Below are positions 1 to 9,358 of a stretch of 64,000 bases of DNA, piece after piece (the first letter of the stretch is position 1; each line of letters begins with the position of its first letter). The notes under the pieces were generated by a model. That model had not been told where the DNA came from and did not search any database. It worked only from the letters and a program-made list of their open reading frames with translations. Location of the stretch: NCBI RefSeq assembly GCF_025753795.1, contig NZ_JAOWPS010000001.1, positions 372,001 to 436,000 of the forward strand. Direction: 5' to 3'. The translations under genes and the position numbers were made by a program. This DNA is from Mesorhizobium sp. YC-39. Lineage in GTDB: Bacteria > Pseudomonadota > Alphaproteobacteria > Rhizobiales > Rhizobiaceae.

Positions 1-1
1 C

Positions 2-1627
2 ATGCGGCTGCACTATGCTGAGCTGCTGGCCGTACTCCTCAGGCACCGGTTCATCGTTCCCGTCATTGCAGCCCTGGTGCTCGCGTTGGGCACTCTGCTG
101 TCGACGCTCGTCGGTCGCGATTTCTTTCCCGCGATCGACGGCGGCCAGATCCAACTCCATGTGCGGGCCCCCGCCGGAACCCGGATCGAGGAGACGGAGA
201 AGATATTCCAGGCTGTCGAGGACAAGATCCGCGAGATCGTTCCCGATCGCGACCTCCAGCTTGTCGTCGACAATATCGGCCTGCCGGCGCGTGCCTACAA
301 TTTGGCGTTCACGGACGGATCGACCATCGGCGTGAATGACGGCGTGATCCTGGTCTCATTGAAAGACGGCCACGCGCCGACCGCCGACTATGTGCGCAAG
401 TTGCGCGCAGCGCTGCCCAGTGCCTTTCCAGACGTTCTGTTCTACTTCCAGTCGGCCGACATCGTCACGCAGATCCTCAATTTCGGACTGCCGGCGCAGA
501 TCGATGTCCGTACGGTCGGCTATGACCGCGCAACCAATCTGCGGATCGCGATGGAACTGCGGCGCCGCATCGCAGCCATTCCCGGTGTAGTCGACGCACA
601 CCTGCAGCAGGAAGTCGACGCGCCGGCGTTCTATGCCGATATCGATCGCACGCGGGCGGCGCAGCTCGGCCTCGATGCCAGCACGATCGCCAACAACATC
701 AATGTGAGCCTGAGTTCCTCCGAGCAGGTGTCGCCGAACTTCTGGACCGACCCGACCACGGGCATTCCCTACTATCTGGCCGTTCAGACGCCGGAGAACA
801 AAATCGCGTCACTGAACGATCTCGGCAACACGCCAGTGTCCTCAACCATCAACACGGCCGGTGCACAGGTTCCTGGGCAGCTTAGCAACGTCGCGACGTT
901 CAAGCGCGACAGTCTCCCGACCAACGCCAACCAGGCGAACGTCCAGCCGGTCTACGAAGTCTATGCAAGCGTCCAGGGCCGTGATCTGGGAAGTGTCTCC
1001 AGCCAGATCAGCGCGGTCGTTGCCGACCTGCAGAAGCAGCTTTCGCCGGGAAACAACATCCAGGTCCTGGGCCAGATCCAGAGCATGAACGATGCCTTCT
1101 GGGACCTCGGCATCGGCATCCTGTTCGCCGCCGTGTTCGTCTACTTGCTGATGGTCGTGAACTATCAGAATTTCGGCGACCCCTTCGTCGTCATCCTTGC
1201 CTTGCCGGCGACCTTGTGCGGCATCGTGACGATGCTGTTCATCACGGGCACGACGCTCAACGTGCCTTCACTGATGGGAGCTATCATGGCGGTCGGGGTC
1301 GCTTCGGCCAATTCCATCCTGCTCGTGACCTTCGCCCGGGACCAGCAGTTGGCCGGCAAGTCCGCGTTCGACGCGGCGATCGAAGCCGGTCATACCCGGA
1401 TCAGGCCCGTGCTCATGACCGCGGCCGCGATGATCGTCGGCATGGTCCCCATGGCGATCGGCGGAGCGGGCGAAGAGCAGAATGCCGCGCTGGCGCGCGC
1501 GGTCATCGGGGGGCTTTTGTTTGCAACGCCCACGACGCTCCTCGTCGTGCCGTACCTGTTCGCGATGCTGCGCAGCGGACAGGACGGCAAGACGGCTCAC
1601 GGCGTCTTCGACGAGGAAATCGCATGA
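2..1627 (+). CDS. RND efflux pump permease, C-terminal half (5' truncated by window edge)
   Basis: Inner-membrane proton-driven RND (AcrB/HAE1-type) permease; only the last 541 residues are in the window. The visible part begins at the transmembrane helix that normally opens the second repeat of the protein, followed by a periplasmic porter/docking portion (start LVGRDFFPAIDGGQ) and the closing helix bundle with the usual GVASANSILLV and RPVLMTA motifs. The first in-frame ATG lies at base 2, but full RND proteins are about 1,030 residues, so the gene almost certainly starts upstream. Its TGA overlaps the ATG of the adaptor gene by 4 nt, so the two are one operon with permease before adaptor. 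Substrate is unknown. Confidence 0.9.
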   Translation: MRLHYAELLAVLLRHRFIVPVIAALVLALGTLLSTLVGRDFFPAIDGGQIQLHVRAPAGTRIEETEKIFQAVEDKIREIVPDRDLQLVVDNIGLPARAYNLAFTDGSTIGVNDGVILVSLKDGHAPTADYVRKLRAALPSAFPDVLFYFQSADIVTQILNFGLPAQIDVRTVGYDRATNLRIAMELRRRIAAIPGVVDAHLQQEVDAPAFYADIDRTRAAQLGLDASTIANNINVSLSSSEQVSPNFWTDPTTGIPYYLAVQTPENKIASLNDLGNTPVSSTINTAGAQVPGQLSNVATFKRDSLPTNANQANVQPVYEVYASVQGRDLGSVSSQISAVVADLQKQLSPGNNIQVLGQIQSMNDAFWDLGIGILFAAVFVYLLMVVNYQNFGDPFVVILALPATLCGIVTMLFITGTTLNVPSLMGAIMAVGVASANSILLVTFARDQQLAGKSAFDAAIEAGHTRIRPVLMTAAAMIVGMVPMAIGGAGEEQNAALARAVIGGLLFATPTTLLVVPYLFAMLRSGQDGKTAHGVFDEEIA

Positions 1628-2874
1628 AACCGAGGGACCATCTGGATCAGCCCGACGACATGGTGATGAATGGCGCAACGGAGCGGCCGCCGCGCCGAGG
1701 CGGAGGCTGGCTGCTTGGATTGGGCGCGCTGACCCTGCTGACGACGGGACTGGCCTATGGCGTCCAGGGATACTATTCGCGCAACCGCGAGCTCGCGGCG
1801 GCCGCCGAACAGGCGCGTGACTTCATCCCGCAGGTGCGTGTTGCGGCGGTAAGGCCGAGCGACGACATCGTGCAAGTCAGTCTGCCCGCCACCACAACTG
1901 CCTACGACGTCGCCGACATTTTCGCACGGGCCAGCGGCTATATCGAGACGCGTGAGGTCGATATCGGGGACAAGGTCAAGAAGGGACAGTTGCTGGCCAA
2001 GATTGCCGTGCCGGAACTCGATGACCAGATTTTACAGGCCCAGGCAACCTTGGGACAGCTCAAGGCGGCGCTGCAACAGGCACAAGCCAATCTCGATCTC
2101 GCCAAGGTGACGTGGCAAAGAGACAAACCCCTGGTGGACCAGGGCTGGATCACCAAGCAGCAGGGTACGATCGACGTCCAAAGCCTCAAGGCACAGGAGG
2201 CGGCTGTCGGCGTTGCGCAGGCCAATGTGAATGCACAGCAGGACCAGCTGCGCGTGCTCGACCAGCAACAGGCCTACCAGCAGGTCGTCGCCCCGTTCGA
2301 CGGCGTCATCACTCAACGCAACGTCGATATCGGCAGCCTGGTGCAGGCCGACACGACCAACAGCACTTTCCTGTTCGCCATCATGCAGGGGGATGTGATC
2401 CGTGCCCAGGTTTACGTCCCCCAGGACCAGGCATTTGGACTAACCCCGGGGGTCAAGGCTGTGCTCCAGGTCCCCGAAATCCCCGGCCGTACCTTCCCGG
2501 GCACGGTGACGCGGATCGCCGATGCGCTGGCACCGGGCACGCGCACCTTGCTGACCGAAATCGACATTCCTAACCCCGACGGTGTCCTCACGCCCGGCAC
2601 CTATTGCACCGTCGAACTCCAGATTCCGCGCAAGACGCCCAGCTTCTCCGTGTCGGCAGATGCGATCATCTTCAACGCCGATGGCTTGCAGGTTGCCGTG
2701 GTCGAGGACGGCGTTGCGCATATTCGAAAGATATCGGTGGCGCGCGATCTCGGAACGGAGGTCGAGGTCCGTGACGGCGTCAAACAGGGGGATCTGGTGA
2801 TCCTGAATCCGCCGGTCGAACTTGCCGAGGGCAGCAAGGTGCAGATCAGTCCTGCAGCCGTCGGAACACCCTAG
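1624..2874 (+). CDS. RND periplasmic adaptor (HlyD/AcrA-type membrane fusion protein)
   Basis: Adaptor of 416 residues that would link the permease to an outer-membrane channel. The start at 1624 is chosen because ATGA overlaps the permease stop. A Pro/Arg/Gly-rich cytosolic N-terminus leads to one membrane anchor at about residues 28-47. Then come a biotinyl-lipoyl half-motif (ASGYIETREVDIGDKVKKGQ), a Gln/Ala-rich coiled-coil hairpin at about 140-220, the second lipoyl half (APFDGVITQRNVDIGSLV) and a beta-barrel domain. No outer-membrane factor follows, so the pump probably borrows one, possibly the NodT-type channel at 28.8-30.3 kb (inference). Confidence 0.92.
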   Translation: MKPRDHLDQPDDMVMNGATERPPRRGGGWLLGLGALTLLTTGLAYGVQGYYSRNRELAAAAEQARDFIPQVRVAAVRPSDDIVQVSLPATTTAYDVADIFARASGYIETREVDIGDKVKKGQLLAKIAVPELDDQILQAQATLGQLKAALQQAQANLDLAKVTWQRDKPLVDQGWITKQQGTIDVQSLKAQEAAVGVAQANVNAQQDQLRVLDQQQAYQQVVAPFDGVITQRNVDIGSLVQADTTNSTFLFAIMQGDVIRAQVYVPQDQAFGLTPGVKAVLQVPEIPGRTFPGTVTRIADALAPGTRTLLTEIDIPNPDGVLTPGTYCTVELQIPRKTPSFSVSADAIIFNADGLQVAVVEDGVAHIRKISVARDLGTEVEVRDGVKQGDLVILNPPVELAEGSKVQISPAAVGTP

Positions 2875-3152
2875 TTCCGTTCACCCTGGTTCAGTTCAAG
2901 GCGCCCGGCGTGAAATCGCGACCATCGTCCTTGGCGCCATACACGAACCGAACACCAGCACTCCATACTACCTTATACATGAATGATACTTTGATATGCT
3001 ATGTATTACTTCCGATCGTTGCTAAATAATCGATGCAGGCCGAGAACAGTAGAGGCGAGACGAACATCGCAACCCGAAGCTTCCCGAGTGCCTGTAGCCG
3101 GAATGCGCGGTGGACAAACGGCCGCCTTCCTCAACGAAAAGGAGATCTAATC

Positions 3153-3389
3153 ATGCGTTCTATCCCTCTGAAGGCGGCGCTTGCCGCGATGATCGTCGCC
3201 ATCCCACTCACCGGCGCCTTTGCCGCCTCGTCGCGCGGCGGGGACCATGACGGCAATCACGGCCATGGCCAAGGCGGCAGCAGCCTGTACGGCGACTTCT
3301 CGCAGAATGGATGGTTTGACGGCATCAATTCGTTCAAGGCCCATCCGACTGCGGGCAAGAACCTCCTCCAGCAGTTCATGGGTGAATGA
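3153..3389 (+). CDS. Small secreted protein with C-terminal GINSF motif
   Basis: 78-residue protein of unknown function. A cleavable signal peptide is evident (hydrophobic core at residues 8-24 ending GAFAAS). The mature part is short, His/Gly-rich (DHDGNHGHGQGG), then has NGWFDGINSF near the end. Start ATG 3153 follows a good ribosome site (AAAAGGAGA, 3137-3145). The C-terminal G-W/M-F-x-GIN-x-F pattern recurs in the small secreted protein at 17256-17522, suggesting a small family. A GC-rich hairpin follows within 30 nt. Monocistronic; periplasmic location is predicted only from the signal peptide. Confidence 0.7.
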   Translation: MRSIPLKAALAAMIVAIPLTGAFAASSRGGDHDGNHGHGQGGSSLYGDFSQNGWFDGINSFKAHPTAGKNLLQQFMGE

Positions 3390-3413
3390 GAAGGCCCTAC
3401 CGTCTCGCCGCAG

Positions 3414-3440
3414 CCCCGCCGTCTCTCAGGAACGGCGGGG
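3414..3440 (+). terminator. GC-rich hairpin after the small secreted protein gene
   Basis: Inverted repeat CCCCGCCGT (3414-3422) / ACGGCGGGG (3432-3440) with a 9-nt loop, 25 nt beyond the stop at 3389. No T-run follows, so it may be a transcript-end stabiliser or a weak terminator rather than a classical intrinsic terminator. Confidence 0.5.
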
Positions 3441-3546
3441 TCTGCAGCATGAAGCCTACGCATGCCAAAGGCGCAGAGACCAGCCGCCTGCAGGAAAGCC
3501 TGGCTACCTGGAGTATTCCTCAAACCAGGCATGGTTTCGACTTCGA

Positions 3547-4347
3547 TCATGAACATGCAGCGCCGCTAACAAACCTTTCGACCTGGCGGTTCGTTCGCAT
3601 CGTCTGCCGGCATCGACTTGGCGCAACTGTTTTTGACCCAACCGTACTTGGCCCGACCGTGGCTGGGACAACGAACCGGAAAATGCTGCCGTGCGGAAGA
3701 TTGGGCGTGGCCCACAGCCGACCGCCGTGGGCCGTGATGATGGAGCGGCATATCCACAGTCCCAAACCCATGCCCTCGCACTTGGTCGTGAACAGGGGAT
3801 CGAAGATGTGCTCGACAAGCGCTGGATCGAGCCCCGTGCCCGTGTCCTCGACTGCAACCAGCACATCCCCATTTTTGTCGAGCCGGGTGCTGATCCGCAA
3901 CTTTCGTTGCCGATCCTGCACGGTGCGCATCGCCTCGATGCCGTTCGCGACCAGGTTGGCGACGACTCGTTCCAATTGACCGCGATCACCCCTGATCGGC
4001 TCCAGGTTCTCAGCGAGTTCGACCTCGACCGCGATGCGGTGAAGGCGCAGATCGAGGCTGACAAGATTGAGGAGGTCCTTGATCAAGTCGTTGATGTCGA
4101 GCTTAGCCGCCATGGGCGGGGATTTTCGGACCAGATCCCCAATACCTCTGACGACATCGGCGGCGCGAAGGGTGTTGCCGATGATCCGTTCGATGGCCTG
4201 TTTCGCCTCATCGAGATTCGCCGGGTCTCTCGTCAACCACAGCAAGGCGGTTTCCGCGTTTGTCAGAATGGCGGTAAGCGGCTGGTTCACTTCATGCGCG
4301 ATGCACACCGCGCGCTCGCTTATTGCTGTCGATTGGGTGCCATACAT
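3547..4347 (-). CDS. Histidine kinase lacking a sensory domain (HisKA-HATPase only)
   Basis: Two-component kinase core with no input domain. The phosphoacceptor H-box reads CIAHEVNQPLTAILTNAETA, the N-box is VVANLVANGIEAM, the G1 box VEDTGTGLD, and the F/G2 region DPLFTTKCEGMGLGLW. Start ATG at 4347 has AGGAG 10 nt upstream; a GTG at 4518 would add 57 residues that look non-coding. With the ATG start it has 266 residues and only about 17 precede the histidine. The last 40 residues after the ATPase domain are atypical. No response-regulator gene is adjacent, so partner and signal are unknown. It may be the remnant of a larger PAS kinase related to those at 10-12.4 and 34.2-35.6 kb. Confidence 0.72.
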   Translation of the reverse strand: MYGTQSTAISERAVCIAHEVNQPLTAILTNAETALLWLTRDPANLDEAKQAIERIIGNTLRAADVVRGIGDLVRKSPPMAAKLDINDLIKDLLNLVSLDLRLHRIAVEVELAENLEPIRGDRGQLERVVANLVANGIEAMRTVQDRQRKLRISTRLDKNGDVLVAVEDTGTGLDPALVEHIFDPLFTTKCEGMGLGLWICRSIITAHGGRLWATPNLPHGSIFRFVVPATVGPSTVGSKTVAPSRCRQTMRTNRQVERFVSGAACS

Positions 4348-4736
4348 TAGATACGGGCTCCTACGGCAAGAGGGGTGCGATTTGGTCGTGAGCGGTACCG
4401 AGGGCTGCAGCAGATCAATCCGCCTGACCGTGCGAATGGGCGCGATGAGACTATTCCCTCTGCCGGGGAGGAAATCTTCCGGAGCGTTCGGTGTGATGAA
4501 GCTATGCGAATGTCCCACATCATGACCCTCTCCTGCGTGGCGATTGCCTGGAATTCATGCCATGGATTATCCGCCCTATGAGCTGTGATGCGAGTTTAGC
4601 GTTGCAAATAGCTGTAAATATCCGCGCCCAAGACAGACAGTGAATAACCACATGCGTTGAGGATCGCTCCAACGCTTGGCGGTGACATGAAAAAGAGCCA
4701 TGGGGTTGAAGGCGAACCGCGACTGGTTTGCCGATC
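4348..4736. other. Intergenic region, no gene recognised
   Basis: 389 nt between the kinase start and the end of the winged-helix/ATPase regulator, both on the minus strand. It must hold the promoter of the kinase gene. The part at 4560-4690 is somewhat AT-richer than its surroundings. No RNA, repeat or clear terminator seen. Confidence 0.4.
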
Positions 4737-7646
4737 TCAGTTAGTCGAGTTCAGCTCTTCGAGAAGTCGGCGCGCGGCAACGAGGTCTTGGGTTCCAAAT
4801 CCCTCTGTAAATCGCTGATGGATGTCCTCGAGCATGGAGCGGGCGTCCTTGCCCCGGTCGTGCTCCTTCCACAGGCGCGCCAGCGGGATCGCAGCTCTCA
4901 GCTGCCAGCTCAAGGCCGATTGCTTGCGGGCGCAATCGATCGAGCGAAGCAGTGCACGCTCAGCCGCCGGAAGGTCCGGTCGCGGTTGCGTCAGCAGGAT
5001 TTCGCCTCGGGCCCGCAGCAAGTCGGGTAACCACAATATCTCGCCGATCTGCTCCGCACGCGCCACAGCCTCGTCTATCGTGGCCAGCGCTTCCTGCGGC
5101 CGTCCGGAAAGGGCCAGTCCTTCGGCCAAGGCACGCCGCGTCGGCAGCGTCACGATGCGATATTGATCGGCATCCATCGCCTTCAGCCCCGCCCGCAAGA
5201 TCTCGACGCCCGATGGCGCATCGCCGCGCGCGACCATGAGTTCACCTTTCAGCGCGAGGCTGACGGCGCGATAGGGAGCAAGGGAGTATTTGATAGCCTG
5301 CTCGATTACGATTTCGGTATGCTCTTCCGCTGCCCTGAAGTCGCCACTCCAGTGGAGAACAGGGACGAGATAGATGAGAGCAATGCAATATGAGACTGGG
5401 TGATCGTAGCTCTGCGCTCTCTTGATTCCCTGACGTGCCACTTTGCAACCCTGATCCGCGAAGCCGCACAGCCACAAGGACCTGGCGAGCGTTGCGAGCC
5501 CCGATACATGGTGGTCGTGGCCAAAGAAGCTCACCCTTCCCAGCCTGAAATCCGACGCCAGCTTCGAGCCTTGTTTGCAGTGGCGCAGCGCAGCCGCCTG
5601 ATTGCCGGTCAAGTGATATGATCCGCCCAGCATCCATTCCGTCATGGCGTTTTCGGTCGGGCCTCCACTGGCCTTGGCAACGGCGGCGCTTCGTTTGGCT
5701 GCCGCCAACGCGCCGCTGAAGTCGCCCTGGCGAGTGAGAAAAATGTAGAGTCCAGAAAGCAGCTGGAGTTGATGCCGTCCATCCTGCAAAATCTCGGAGA
5801 GTTCCAGGCCGCGCTCGATCCCGGCCCTGACTTCCAGGCTGTTGCCGCGGGCGTACATGGATGACATCGCCAGGGCTCCCTGGAGTTCCAGTTCCCATCG
5901 CGTCCCGTGATCCGCCTCCCGCAGCGCGCCCAGGGCTCGCCGGCACCATTGCTGACACTCATCCAGCAGTGAAAGCCCCAGGAATAGCGGAGCCGCATGG
6001 GCAGCCAGCTCAATGGCGAGAGACCGGTCATCCGAGCTGGAAAAGCTCCATGCGAGCGCTTTGCGAACGTTGTCGATGTGGGGAGCGTGGACGGCAACGT
6101 TGGGGCCATCAAAAGCCGACCCTTTGGCCATGCCCTGCTTGAGAAGGCCGGCGAAGTAGCAGGCATGGCGTCTTGCGGTCGCTTCTGCCTCCCCGCTTTC
6201 CGCGAGCTTCGTCGCAGCATAGGCACGTGTCGTGTCCGGGAGCCGGTAGTAGGCAGGCCCGCCTGTCGACGAGATCCAGATGAGAGACTTATCAGCCAGG
6301 CTGAAGATCGCGTTGGTGACTGTTAGCGTTTTGCCACCGGCATCCCCGGCGACCGCATGCGTCGCCGCCAGCGTGAATTGGCCAACGAACACGGACAGCC
6401 TGCAGAGAATTCTCTGTTCGTCCGCCGACAGGAGCCTGAAGCTCCAGTCGAGCATGGCCTGCAGCGTTTGATGCCGAGGCAATGCGCTGCGCCGGCCCTG
6501 CAGGAACAGCCCGGCGCTGCTGTCCAGGAGATTGGCGGTTCCTTGAATACCATGGGTACCCACACGACTGGCGACCAGCTCGATCGCCAGAGCGATTCCA
6601 TCGAGCCGGCGGCAGATTTCCGCAACGATTGGAGCGTCGGTGTCGCTGAGCTGGGCCTCGTATCCGCTCGATGCCGCTTTCTTCATGAAAAGCTGCACGG
6701 CGGGCGTAGCGAGCGCCTGAACGGCAGACGGCGTGTCGTCGAGTGGACTGTCGAGAGGCATGAGCAAATACACGTTCTCGGATTCAACCCGCAACGCCTC
6801 GCGACTGGTCGTCAATAGGTGCACTGACGGCGCTGCGCGGAAGAGACGTTCGCAGAGCGGCGCAGCCGTCTCGATCACATGCTCGCAATTGTCGAGAACG
6901 ACGAGAATCCGCTTGTCAGCCAGGAAGGCGCGTATGTACGGCTCGTGATCCGGGCCCTGGACAAAGCAGCCGAGTGCCGAGGCGACGGCACTGGGAACGT
7001 CTGCCGGGTTGGTGAGCGAACCGAGGACGACAAAGCAAACCGCATCGTCGCCGAATTCCTGGCGCAGCGCATTGGCGACTGCCACGGCGACGGTCGTCTT
7101 GCCTATGCCACCTGGTCCGACCACACTGACGAAGCGCCGCGACAAGAGCAGCGAGGACAGCGTGGTGACGGTCTCGCTGCGGCCGACCAGCAGCTGCGAT
7201 GGTGACGGGAAATTCGCGGGCCGCGCCGGGTTTGCACGAGCAGCTATCGGGGCAGTGCCGCCCGCGCCGGAGCGCCGGACCGGTGCAACGAAGGTGTAGC
7301 CCCGGCCGGGAACATTGACGATGTACCGGACGCCATCCTTGCCGCCCCCCAGCACTTTGCGAAGGGCGGCGATGTGCACGCGAAGATTGGCTTCCTCGAC
7401 GAAGACGCCCGGCCAAACGAGATCGATCAGCTCTCGCCCGCTCACCACCTCGCCCGGCCGGCCGGTCAACGCAATCAGCACGTCGAGAGCGCGGCCGCCT
7501 ATGGCGACAGGTTTGCCATCCCTGAGGAGCACCCGCTCTGCCCCGATCAAGCGAAAGGAGCCGAAAGACAGTTCGCCGCCATTTGTGACAGCCGACCCGG
7601 CCCCTGGCGGCCCCATGCTCGAAGATCCGGGTGGCCTTCTTTGCAT
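4737..7646 (-). CDS. Winged-helix regulator fused to STAND-type ATPase and helical repeats
   Basis: Large one-component regulator of 969 residues. Residues about 25-122 form an OmpR/PhoB-type winged helix (GGRALDVLIAL; LRKVLGG; IVNVPGRGYTFV). Next comes an NB-ARC/AAA-like ATPase with Walker A VGPGGIGKTT at about 176-185, Walker B ILVVLDNCEHV, and the sensor-like TSREALRV. Roughly residues 540-969 are TPR-like helices that probably bind a ligand or partner. This architecture is known from bacterial STAND regulators, where ATP and effector binding drive oligomerisation. The ATG at 7646 has AAAGG about 10 nt upstream. The target genes are not evident; it stands alone between unrelated signalling genes. 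Confidence 0.85.
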   Translation of the reverse strand: MQRRPPGSSSMGPPGAGSAVTNGGELSFGSFRLIGAERVLLRDGKPVAIGGRALDVLIALTGRPGEVVSGRELIDLVWPGVFVEEANLRVHIAALRKVLGGGKDGVRYIVNVPGRGYTFVAPVRRSGAGGTAPIAARANPARPANFPSPSQLLVGRSETVTTLSSLLLSRRFVSVVGPGGIGKTTVAVAVANALRQEFGDDAVCFVVLGSLTNPADVPSAVASALGCFVQGPDHEPYIRAFLADKRILVVLDNCEHVIETAAPLCERLFRAAPSVHLLTTSREALRVESENVYLLMPLDSPLDDTPSAVQALATPAVQLFMKKAASSGYEAQLSDTDAPIVAEICRRLDGIALAIELVASRVGTHGIQGTANLLDSSAGLFLQGRRSALPRHQTLQAMLDWSFRLLSADEQRILCRLSVFVGQFTLAATHAVAGDAGGKTLTVTNAIFSLADKSLIWISSTGGPAYYRLPDTTRAYAATKLAESGEAEATARRHACYFAGLLKQGMAKGSAFDGPNVAVHAPHIDNVRKALAWSFSSSDDRSLAIELAAHAAPLFLGLSLLDECQQWCRRALGALREADHGTRWELELQGALAMSSMYARGNSLEVRAGIERGLELSEILQDGRHQLQLLSGLYIFLTRQGDFSGALAAAKRSAAVAKASGGPTENAMTEWMLGGSYHLTGNQAAALRHCKQGSKLASDFRLGRVSFFGHDHHVSGLATLARSLWLCGFADQGCKVARQGIKRAQSYDHPVSYCIALIYLVPVLHWSGDFRAAEEHTEIVIEQAIKYSLAPYRAVSLALKGELMVARGDAPSGVEILRAGLKAMDADQYRIVTLPTRRALAEGLALSGRPQEALATIDEAVARAEQIGEILWLPDLLRARGEILLTQPRPDLPAAERALLRSIDCARKQSALSWQLRAAIPLARLWKEHDRGKDARSMLEDIHQRFTEGFGTQDLVAARRLLEELNSTN

Positions 7647-8214
7647 CTTTTTACGACCTTTAACTCGTCAAGACCGGCCCTCCGGGGTCATGTTGAGCGG
7701 CGTCCGAAGGAAGTAGCGAACCAGAGCCGCCAACGCATCCTGGTGCTGCGCTGCGCGACGCGAAGAAACGACAATTCTCTCGGTGGCAGCAGATGGAATG
7801 CATTGCGCTAGTCCTTGTTGATGAGGTCTGGGACCAAGGTCCGTTCAAGGCTGAAAGGCGCGGTCGGTGGTAAGGGATTTTGCTCCCCAAATCTGTATTG
7901 GACCAATCTTGGCCCTGGCAGGTCCGCTTTCTGATCGTCGCTTTAGAGGCTCCCATGGCAGGTGGGGGCAGACGGCCCGCTCAAACGCGCCGTAGCGCTT
8001 CATGCAATGCCGTTTCACGAAGGGCAGGGCGCTGTGCCACCGAGAATGTCCTGCAACTCCGACATCGATGACCCGCTCCGAGCTCCCCTCGACAGCGATC
8101 GGGCAGAATGTCGTTCCACGCGCTGCCGCGGAGAGAGCGCAAGGATAAAGGAAGCGTGTCCGAGCCTCCACTCTGGCTTGGTACAGATCCGTATCCGATC
8201 GGCGGGTTGGACTA
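7647..8214. other. Intergenic region, no gene recognised
   Basis: 568 nt between the ATPase regulator start and the end of a FixJ-like regulator. Short open frames exist on both strands but have no ribosome site, and their predicted proteins resemble nothing. The promoter for the ATPase regulator should lie near 7650-7750. Confidence 0.4.
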
Positions 8215-8967
8215 CTACCTAGGTCTATCCAGAATAGCCCTGAGGCTAGTTACGGGAGCAGGTGCCGAGCGCAGCAGTTCGGCCATCCTGACCAGGTCTG
8301 CCAGGGATTGCGCGCCCATCCTTCTCATGACTTGAGCACGATAAATCTTAACCGTGGATTCTACCACGCCAATCCTTCCGGCAACCTGCTTGTTCATCAA
8401 TCCTGCCGTCACGAGATCCATCACCTCGCGCTCGCGCTCGCTTAGCGTCTGAAATCGGGTGAAAGTCTCGATCGCCTGCCGATTGCTTTCGAGGCGCATG
8501 CCGTCCAGCTCGATGGCTCTTGTGACGGCATCCAGCATTTCCTGTTCGCGAAACGGCTTTGTCAGAAAGTCGACGGCACCTGCCTTCATGGCTCTCACCG
8601 CCATCGGAACGTCGGCGTGGCCGGTCATGAATATGATTGGAATACGGACGCCGGCTGCGACAAGGCGGGCCTGAAAGTCGAGACCGCTGATGCCGGGCAT
8701 ACGAATGTCCAGCACGAAGCAACTCGCAAGGTCGGGCAATTCCATGTTCAACAGCTCGGTCGGAGACGAGAATGCCTCGCTCTGCAAACCGACGGAGTCC
8801 AGCAAATCAACCAGCCCTTCGCGCATCGAAACATCGTCTTCGACGATGAAGACGAACGCATTTTGGGTAGTCCGGGCATAAATGGGGGCAGCCACCGAAC
8901 GAGCGTATGACTGCGTCGGCCGCAGCAGCAGGCCTTCATATTTTCGGGTTATCAGATCACTTGTCAT
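8215..8967 (-). CDS. FixJ-family response regulator (receiver + LuxR-type HTH)
   Basis: Response regulator of 250 residues. The receiver has acidic residues VEDD, phosphoacceptor Asp in CFVLDIRMPG, Thr in FMTGHADVP and Lys in LTKPF. It is joined to a C-terminal LuxR/FixJ helix-turn-helix (LSEREREVMDLVTAGLMNKQ). About 30 extra residues precede the receiver. The gene overlaps the end of the stand-alone receiver gene by 11 nt; GGGGAG sits just upstream of tandem GTG-ATG codons and I take the ATG. It is the last gene of the cassette that starts at 12443, so phosphoryl transfer from that kinase is likely (inference). Confidence 0.88.
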   Translation of the reverse strand: MTSDLITRKYEGLLLRPTQSYARSVAAPIYARTTQNAFVFIVEDDVSMREGLVDLLDSVGLQSEAFSSPTELLNMELPDLASCFVLDIRMPGISGLDFQARLVAAGVRIPIIFMTGHADVPMAVRAMKAGAVDFLTKPFREQEMLDAVTRAIELDGMRLESNRQAIETFTRFQTLSEREREVMDLVTAGLMNKQVAGRIGVVESTVKIYRAQVMRRMGAQSLADLVRMAELLRSAPAPVTSLRAILDRPR

Positions 8968-9358
8968 CACTACTCCCCTCTGGTGAGGCCAAAACGGCCA
9001 GGGCGACCGCCGCTAGCAATGCTGAAGCATCGAAGGGCTTTCGAAAGAAACCATGATGACTTTCAGCCGCCGCGCGCCTTTGGTCTGCGGCTTCATGGCG
9101 CGCCGTAATGAAAATGACGGGCAAGTCGGGACGCACTTTTCGCGCTCGCCGGCGCAGCTCGAAGCCGTCGACAACTGGCATGCCGATATCGGCAATCAGG
9201 CAATCTATCTTACGCAACACGTCGCGTTCGAGGAGAGACTGAGGGGATGAGAACAAACAAACCGAGTGCCCCGCCGACTCTAGGAGATCCTCGATCGACT
9301 CGAGGACCCGAACGTCGTCATCGACAACCGCGATCGTTGATTTCCGTGCTGCTTTCAT
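8957..9358 (-). CDS. Stand-alone response regulator receiver protein
   Basis: 133 residues made of a CheY-like receiver only: VVDDDVRVL acidic pocket, phosphoacceptor Asp in LIADIGMP, Thr in FITARHE and Lys in FFRKPFD. No output domain. Its ATG overlaps the stop of the preceding FixJ-like gene (ATGA at 9355-9358), and its own end overlaps the next FixJ-like gene. A lone receiver between two DNA-binding regulators could act as a phosphate sink, a relay step or a modulator of the kinase; the sequence does not decide which. Confidence 0.85.
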   Translation of the reverse strand: MKAARKSTIAVVDDDVRVLESIEDLLESAGHSVCLFSSPQSLLERDVLRKIDCLIADIGMPVVDGFELRRRARKVRPDLPVIFITARHEAADQRRAAAESHHGFFRKPFDASALLAAVALAVLASPEGSSDDK

